64,000 nucleotides of DNA from NCBI RefSeq assembly GCF_003111685.1, contig NZ_CP022189.1, forward strand, positions 574,001-638,000, read 5' to 3'. Origin of the DNA: Alloyangia pacifica (lineage in GTDB: Bacteria > Pseudomonadota > Alphaproteobacteria > Rhodobacterales > Rhodobacteraceae). Positions 60,145 through 64,000 of this stretch are shown piece after piece. The notes below the pieces were generated by a model that saw nothing but the letters and a program-made list of their open reading frames with translations, was not told where the DNA came from and searched no databases. Both the position numbers and the translations under genes were made by a program. Every line of letters begins with the position of its first letter. The stretch's first letter is position 1.

Positions 60145-62541
60145 ATGAAATTCACGCTTTCCTGGTTGAAAGACCACCTCGACACCTCCGCCACGGTGGA
60201 GGAAATCACCGAGGCACTGACCGATCTGGGGCTGGAAGTCGAAGGGGTCGAGAACCCCGCCGACCGCCTGTCGGCCTTTACCATCGGCAAGGTGCTCAAG
60301 GCCGAGAAACACCCCGACGCCGACAAGCTGCGCGTCTGCACGGTCATGACGGACGAGGGTGAGAGCCAGATCATCTGCGGCGCCCCCAACGCGCGCGAGG
60401 GGATCACCGTCGTCGTCGCCAAGCCCGGCACCTATGTGCCCGGCATCGACACCACCATTCAGGTCGGCAAGATCCGCGGCATCGAGAGCTTCGGCATGAT
60501 GTGCTCCGAGCGCGAGATGGAGCTCTCGGAAGAGCATGACGGCATCATCGAACTGCCCTCGGGCGAGGTCGGCGAGCGCTTCATCGACTGGCTGGCGTCC
60601 AACGATCCGGCCAAGGTCGACCCGGTGATCGAGATCGCCATCACCCCGAACCGTCCCGACGCGCTCGGCGTGCATGGCATCGCCCGCGACCTCGCGGCGC
60701 GCGGCCTCGGCACGCTGAAGCCGCTGCCCGAGGTCACCGTGCCCGGCAGCTTCGCCTCGCCGATCAGCGTGACCATCGACGAAGACACGCTGGACGACTG
60801 CCCGGTGTTCTACGGCCGTGTCATCCGTGGCGTGAAGAACGGCCCCTCGCCGCAGTGGCTGCAGGACCGGCTGAAGGCCATCGGCCTGCGCCCGATCAGC
60901 TTCCTCGTCGATGTGACCAACTATTTTACCTTCGACCGCAACCGCCCGCTGCACGTCTTCGACGCTGGTAAGGTGACAGGCGATCTGCGCGTGCACCGCG
61001 CGAAGGGCGGCGAGACGCTCGAGGCGCTGGACGAGCGTACCTACACGCTCGAGCCCGGCATGGTGGTGATCTCGGCGGGAGACACCGTTGAAAGCCTCGG
61101 CGGCGTCATGGGCGGCGAGCCCACGGGCGTGTCGGACGAGACCGTCGACGTTTTCCTCGAGGCGGCGTATTTCCAGACCGTCCGCACCGCCTATACGGGC
61201 CGCGCGCTGAAGATCAACTCCGACGCCCGATACCGCTTCGAGCGCGGCATCGACCCGGCCTCTGCCGCTCCGGGCATCGAGGCGGCCACGCAGATGATCC
61301 TCGAGATCGCCGGTGGCGAGGCTTCGGAAGTTGTCGTCGCGGGCGCCACGCCGGACGTCAGCCGCGCCTACAAGCTCGACACCGATCGGGTGATCAGCCT
61401 CGTGGGCATGGAGATCCCGGCGGACGAACAGCGCGCCACGCTGACCGCGCTCGGCTTCACCTTCGACGGTGACATGGCCAATGTCCCGAGCTGGCGTCCC
61501 GACGTGATGGGCGAGGCCGATCTGGTGGAAGAGGTGGCCCGCGTCGCCTCGCTCACCAAGCTGCAGGGCCAGCCGATGCGCCGTGCCCAGCCGGGCGTGC
61601 CGAAGCCGATCCTTTCGCCGCTTCAGAAGCGCGAGCAGATCGCGCGCCGCACCACGGCGGAGCTCGGCTACAACGAGTGCGTCACCTACAGCTTCGTCGA
61701 TCAGGCCTCCGCCGAGATTTTCGGCGGCGGCACCGATGCGACCATGCTGGCCAACCCGATCAGCTCTGAGATGAGCCACATGCGCCCCTCGCTGCTGCCG
61801 GGGCTGCTGCAGGCTGCGGCGCGCAACCAGGCGCGCGGATTTGCCGACATGGCGCTCTTCGAGTGCGGTCCCGCCTTTGCAGGCGGCGAGCCGGGCGAGC
61901 AGGCCACGCAGGTCTCCGGCATTCTCGTAGGTCGCACTGGTCCCAAGGACGTGCACGGTGCCTCGCGCCCGGTGGATGTGTTCGATGCCAAGGCCGACGC
62001 CGAGGCGATCCTCGCCGCCCTGGGCGCGCCCGCCAAGATGCAGATCCTACGCGGCGCCGAAGAGTGGTGGCACCCGGGCCGTCACGGCAAGCTGTGCCTC
62101 GGCCCGAAGAAGGTGCTGGGCGTCTTCGGAGAGCTGCACCCCAAGGTGCTGCAGGCGATGGACGTGAAGGGGCCGGTCGTGGCCTTCACCCTCTACCCGC
62201 AAGAGATCCCGCTGCCGCGCAACGCAGGCGGTGCGCGTCCGGCGCTGAAGCTGAACGACCTGCAGGCTGTCGAGCGCGACTTTGCCTTCGTGGTGGATGC
62301 GGATGTGGCGGCTCTCGACCTGGTGAACGCCGCTGCCGGTGCCGACAAGGCGCTGATTGAGGATGTGCGCGTGTTCGACGAGTTCATCGGCGGCAGCCTC
62401 GGGGAGGGCAAGAAGTCGCTCGCCATCACCGTGCGCCTGCAGCCGAACGACGCGACGCTGAAGGAAAAGGACATCGAGGCGGTTGCGGCCAAGATCGTCG
62501 CCAAGGTCGAAAAGGCCACCGGCGGCATACTGCGCGGCTGA
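60145..62541 (+). CDS. pheT: Phenylalanyl-tRNA synthetase beta subunit
   Basis: This 798-residue beta chain is of typical bacterial length and attaches Phe to tRNA-Phe together with PheS. The domain order is: an EMAP-type tRNA-binding domain at about residues 40-150 (KAEKHPDADKLRVCTVMTDE, ESFGMMCSEREMEL); B3/B4 editing domain about 210-385 (FLVDVTNYFTFDRNRPLHVF); B5 about 400-470; catalytic-like core with ARYRFERGIDPAS upstream and TTAELGYNECVTYSFVD; and the C-terminal FDX-ACB anticodon domain (KSLAITVRLQPNDATLKEKD). The pheS gene is not adjacent in this window. A strong terminator follows. Confidence 0.96.
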   Translation: MKFTLSWLKDHLDTSATVEEITEALTDLGLEVEGVENPADRLSAFTIGKVLKAEKHPDADKLRVCTVMTDEGESQIICGAPNAREGITVVVAKPGTYVPGIDTTIQVGKIRGIESFGMMCSEREMELSEEHDGIIELPSGEVGERFIDWLASNDPAKVDPVIEIAITPNRPDALGVHGIARDLAARGLGTLKPLPEVTVPGSFASPISVTIDEDTLDDCPVFYGRVIRGVKNGPSPQWLQDRLKAIGLRPISFLVDVTNYFTFDRNRPLHVFDAGKVTGDLRVHRAKGGETLEALDERTYTLEPGMVVISAGDTVESLGGVMGGEPTGVSDETVDVFLEAAYFQTVRTAYTGRALKINSDARYRFERGIDPASAAPGIEAATQMILEIAGGEASEVVVAGATPDVSRAYKLDTDRVISLVGMEIPADEQRATLTALGFTFDGDMANVPSWRPDVMGEADLVEEVARVASLTKLQGQPMRRAQPGVPKPILSPLQKREQIARRTTAELGYNECVTYSFVDQASAEIFGGGTDATMLANPISSEMSHMRPSLLPGLLQAAARNQARGFADMALFECGPAFAGGEPGEQATQVSGILVGRTGPKDVHGASRPVDVFDAKADAEAILAALGAPAKMQILRGAEEWWHPGRHGKLCLGPKKVLGVFGELHPKVLQAMDVKGPVVAFTLYPQEIPLPRNAGGARPALKLNDLQAVERDFAFVVDADVAALDLVNAAAGADKALIEDVRVFDEFIGGSLGEGKKSLAITVRLQPNDATLKEKDIEAVAAKIVAKVEKATGGILRG

Positions 62542-62561
62542 GCCCGGTTCGTATGATGACA

Positions 62562-62597
62562 AAGGCCCCGGCGGAGCGTTCCGCCGGGGCCTTTTTT
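62562..62597 (+). terminator. Rho-independent terminator after pheT
   Basis: Perfect long stem AAGGCCCCGGCGGA/TCCGCCGGGGCCTT with a GCGT loop and TTTTTT, 20 bases after the stop. Read on the other strand it may also end the convergent carboxymuconolactone-decarboxylase-family gene. Confidence 0.92.
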
Positions 62598-62631
62598 CTT
62601 AATCAGGGGGCCTTCTGGTGGTGCCGCGGCC

Positions 62632-62973
62632 TCAGGCCTCGGCGGTGAACTCGTCGTATGCCGCCAGCGCCTTGGCGGCATACATCAGGCCTGGGCCGCC
62701 GCCCATCTGCACCGCCATGCCGCAAACGTCGGCGATCTCCTCGCGGGTGGCGCCAAGGCGGACCAGCGCGCTGACGTGGCTCAGGATGCAGGCGTCGCAG
62801 CGGATCGCGATGCCTATGCCAAGCGCCACGTACTCCTTTTCCTTGTGGTTCAGCGCGGCCTCGGCAGAAGCGGCCTTTTCCATCTCGACGAAGCCGGCGA
62901 AGGTTTCGGGGATGGCCTTGCGCAGCTCGCGCAGCTCCTTGCGCTTGTCGGCGAGTTGTTCCTTGAACGACAT
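62632..62973 (-). CDS. Carboxymuconolactone decarboxylase/AhpD-family protein
   Basis: This 113-residue all-helical protein is of the CMD family. It has the redox-type motif AIRCDACILSHVSALVRLGA (Cys-x-x-Cys and a His two residues further, near residues 58-66) found in AhpD-like alkylhydroperoxidases, and GATREEIADVCGMAVQMGGG. The CxxCxxxH pattern argues for thiol peroxidase or reductase activity rather than the decarboxylase. GGAGAG precedes the ATG at 62973. It is single, between pheT (convergent) and the acyl-CoA dehydrogenase on the same strand. Confidence 0.86.
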   Translation of the reverse strand: MSFKEQLADKRKELRELRKAIPETFAGFVEMEKAASAEAALNHKEKEYVALGIGIAIRCDACILSHVSALVRLGATREEIADVCGMAVQMGGGPGLMYAAKALAAYDEFTAEA

Positions 62974-63084
62974 ATCGCTCTCCTTGAATGTAGCGGCGCC
63001 CTGATGACCACGCGGGCGAGGCGACAGCCTTGATCCAGATCAGACAAGTGGAGGATAGCGGGATTGCGCGCCCTGCAGAACGCA

Positions 63085-63108
63085 GAAGGCCCCACGGTGC
63101 GGGGCCTT
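63085..63108. terminator. Hairpin between the CMD-family and acyl-CoA dehydrogenase genes
   Basis: Perfect 8-bp stem AAGGCCCC/GGGGCCTT with an 8-base loop, 24 bp past the acyl-CoA dehydrogenase stop. The T-run is lacking on the minus strand, so it may be a weak terminator or transcript-stabilising structure. Confidence 0.45.
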
Positions 63109-63131
63109 TATGTGCATCGGAGGAAGGCTGC

Positions 63132-64000
63132 TCAGCCGAGCAGACGTCGCGCGATCACCTGGGCCTGGATCTCCGCCGCCCCCTCGAAGATGTTGAGGAT
63201 GCGCGCGTCGCACAGGATGCGGCTGATCGAATATTCCAGCGCGAACCCGTTGCCGCCGTGGATCTGCAGCGCGTTGTCGGCATTGGCCCATGCCACGCGC
63301 GCGCCGAGCAGCTTGGCCATCCCGGCCTCGAGGTCGCAGCGGATGCCCTCGTCCTTTTCGCGGGCCGAGAAATAGGTGAGCTGGCGGGCGATCATGATCT
63401 CGACGGCCATCATCGCCAGCTTGCCCGACACGCGCGGGAAGGCGATCAGCGACTTGCCGAACTGCTTGCGCTCCTGCGCGTAGCGCATCCCGACGTCGAG
63501 CGCCGATTGCGCGACGCCGATGGCGCGGGCGGCGGTCTGGATGCGGGCGCTTTCGAAGGTCTCCATGAGCTGCTTGAAGCCCTTGCCCTCTTCGCCGCCG
63601 AGCAGGTTCTCGCCCTTCACCTTGAAGCCGTCGAAGCCAAGCTCGAACTCCTTCATGCCGCGATAGCCGAGCACCTCGATCTCGCCGCCCGTCATGCCGG
63701 GGGTGGGGAAGGGGGCCTCGTCGTCGCCGGGCGTCTTCTCGGCGAGGAACATCGACAGGCCCTTGTAGTCGGAACTGCCGGGATCGGTGCGCGCGAGCAG
63801 GGTCATCACATGGGCGCGGGCGGCATGGGTGATCCAGGTCTTGTTGCCGGTGACCATGTAGTCGCCCTGTTCATCCTTCACCGCCCGTGTTCGCAGAGAG
63901 CCGAGGTCGGAGCCGGTATTGGGCTCGGTGAAAACCGCCGTCGGGAGCTTCTCGCCGCTGGCGATCTGCGGCAGCCATTTGGCTTTCTGCTCTTCGGTGC
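63132..64000 (-). CDS. Acyl-CoA dehydrogenase, N-terminus beyond window
   Basis: This is the C-terminal part (about 290 residues visible) of a typical acyl-CoA dehydrogenase. The reading frame continues to the window edge, so the start lies outside. Visible are [20 protein letters not shown] (FAD/substrate region), [60 protein letters not shown] and [20 protein letters not shown]. The C-terminal block is [20 protein letters not shown], then [20 protein letters not shown]. The catalytic Glu is in the IFEGAAEIQ segment. It is of short-chain/branched type by size; substrate unknown. Confidence 0.92.
   Translation of the reverse strand, partial: TEEQKAKWLPQIASGEKLPTAVFTEPNTGSDLGSLRTRAVKDEQGDYMVTGNKTWITHAARAHVMTLLARTDPGSSDYKGLSMFLAEKTPGDDEAPFPTPGMTGGEIEVLGYRGMKEFELGFDGFKVKGENLLGGEEGKGFKQLMETFESARIQTAARAIGVAQSALDVGMRYAQERKQFGKSLIAFPRVSGKLAMMAVEIMIARQLTYFSAREKDEGIRCDLEAGMAKLLGARVAWANADNALQIHGGNGFALEYSISRILCDARILNIFEGAAEIQAQVIARRLLG

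Noticed and set aside
1..64000. CRISPR arrays, insertion sequences, prophage genes
   Set aside because: No regularly spaced repeats, transposase, integrase or phage structural proteins were seen among the translated frames.

Overview
The window reads as chromosomal DNA of a GC-rich alphaproteobacterium, most likely of the Rhodobacteraceae (Roseobacter group). The evidence is a GcrA cell-cycle regulator, an Hsp20-DUF1150 pair, a Hint-domain protein, a phosphatidylcholine synthase, ExoY/ExoF-type polysaccharide genes, a TRAP transporter for aromatic acids and MarR-controlled aromatic catabolism. No phage, insertion sequence or CRISPR array was seen.

Positions 1-22454 are mostly housekeeping. 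They hold ubiK-like, lgt, a MidA/NDUFAF7-type methyltransferase and pgeF, then a Hint-domain protein, a divergent Lrp-type regulator and trxB, and an outer-membrane barrel protein. These are followed by PhzF, Hsp20-DUF1150, YdcH, proC-csaA-hydroxyacid dehydrogenase and tdk. Next come two unusual surface-glycan-type genes, rimO, an SLC13 permease, gcrA and an orphan ABC-2 permease. The stretch ends with the minus-strand operon dapF-mtaB-paiB-like-pcs. Two identical tRNA-Lys(TTT) genes (22634-22808) mark its right edge.

Positions 23038-44402 form a Wzx/Wzy-type exopolysaccharide locus. It holds a Wzy-like polymerase, a Wzx flippase, a Wzz/GumC-like chain-length protein, three GT4 glycosyltransferases, a small membrane protein, a sulfotransferase, a UDP-xylose synthase, a secreted pectate-lyase-fold protein, an ExoY-like priming transferase with an extra C-terminal domain, and an ExoF-like export protein. 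In the middle sits a 2052-residue protein with no cysteine and no N-terminal signal peptide. It combines a sugar-dehydrogenase-like propeller, lectin/malectin-like and Calx-beta-like domains, and three C-terminal carbohydrate-binding-type repeats. I infer a sulfated, possibly xylose-containing polysaccharide with a dedicated secreted matrix protein. This is the best candidate in the window for an undescribed system.

Positions 44419-57459 are catabolic. One long minus-strand series (CouR/HcaR-like MarR regulator, DctP, DctQ, DctM, SDR, crotonase, feruloyl-CoA synthetase, amidohydrolase, acyl-CoA dehydrogenase) fits uptake of hydroxycinnamates and their CoA-dependent beta-oxidative side-chain removal. 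A perfect dyad in front of the regulator is its likely operator. Upstream lies a divergent mobA-mobR-like pair for 3-hydroxybenzoate.

Positions 57504-64000 carry a persulfide-dioxygenase-type hydrolase behind a dyad matching the SqrR/BigR operator form (ATTC-N8-GAAT), a flavin reductase, rutE, pheT, a carboxymuconolactone-decarboxylase-family protein and a 5'-truncated acyl-CoA dehydrogenase running off the end.

All calls come from reading translated sequence and motifs. No database search was run.
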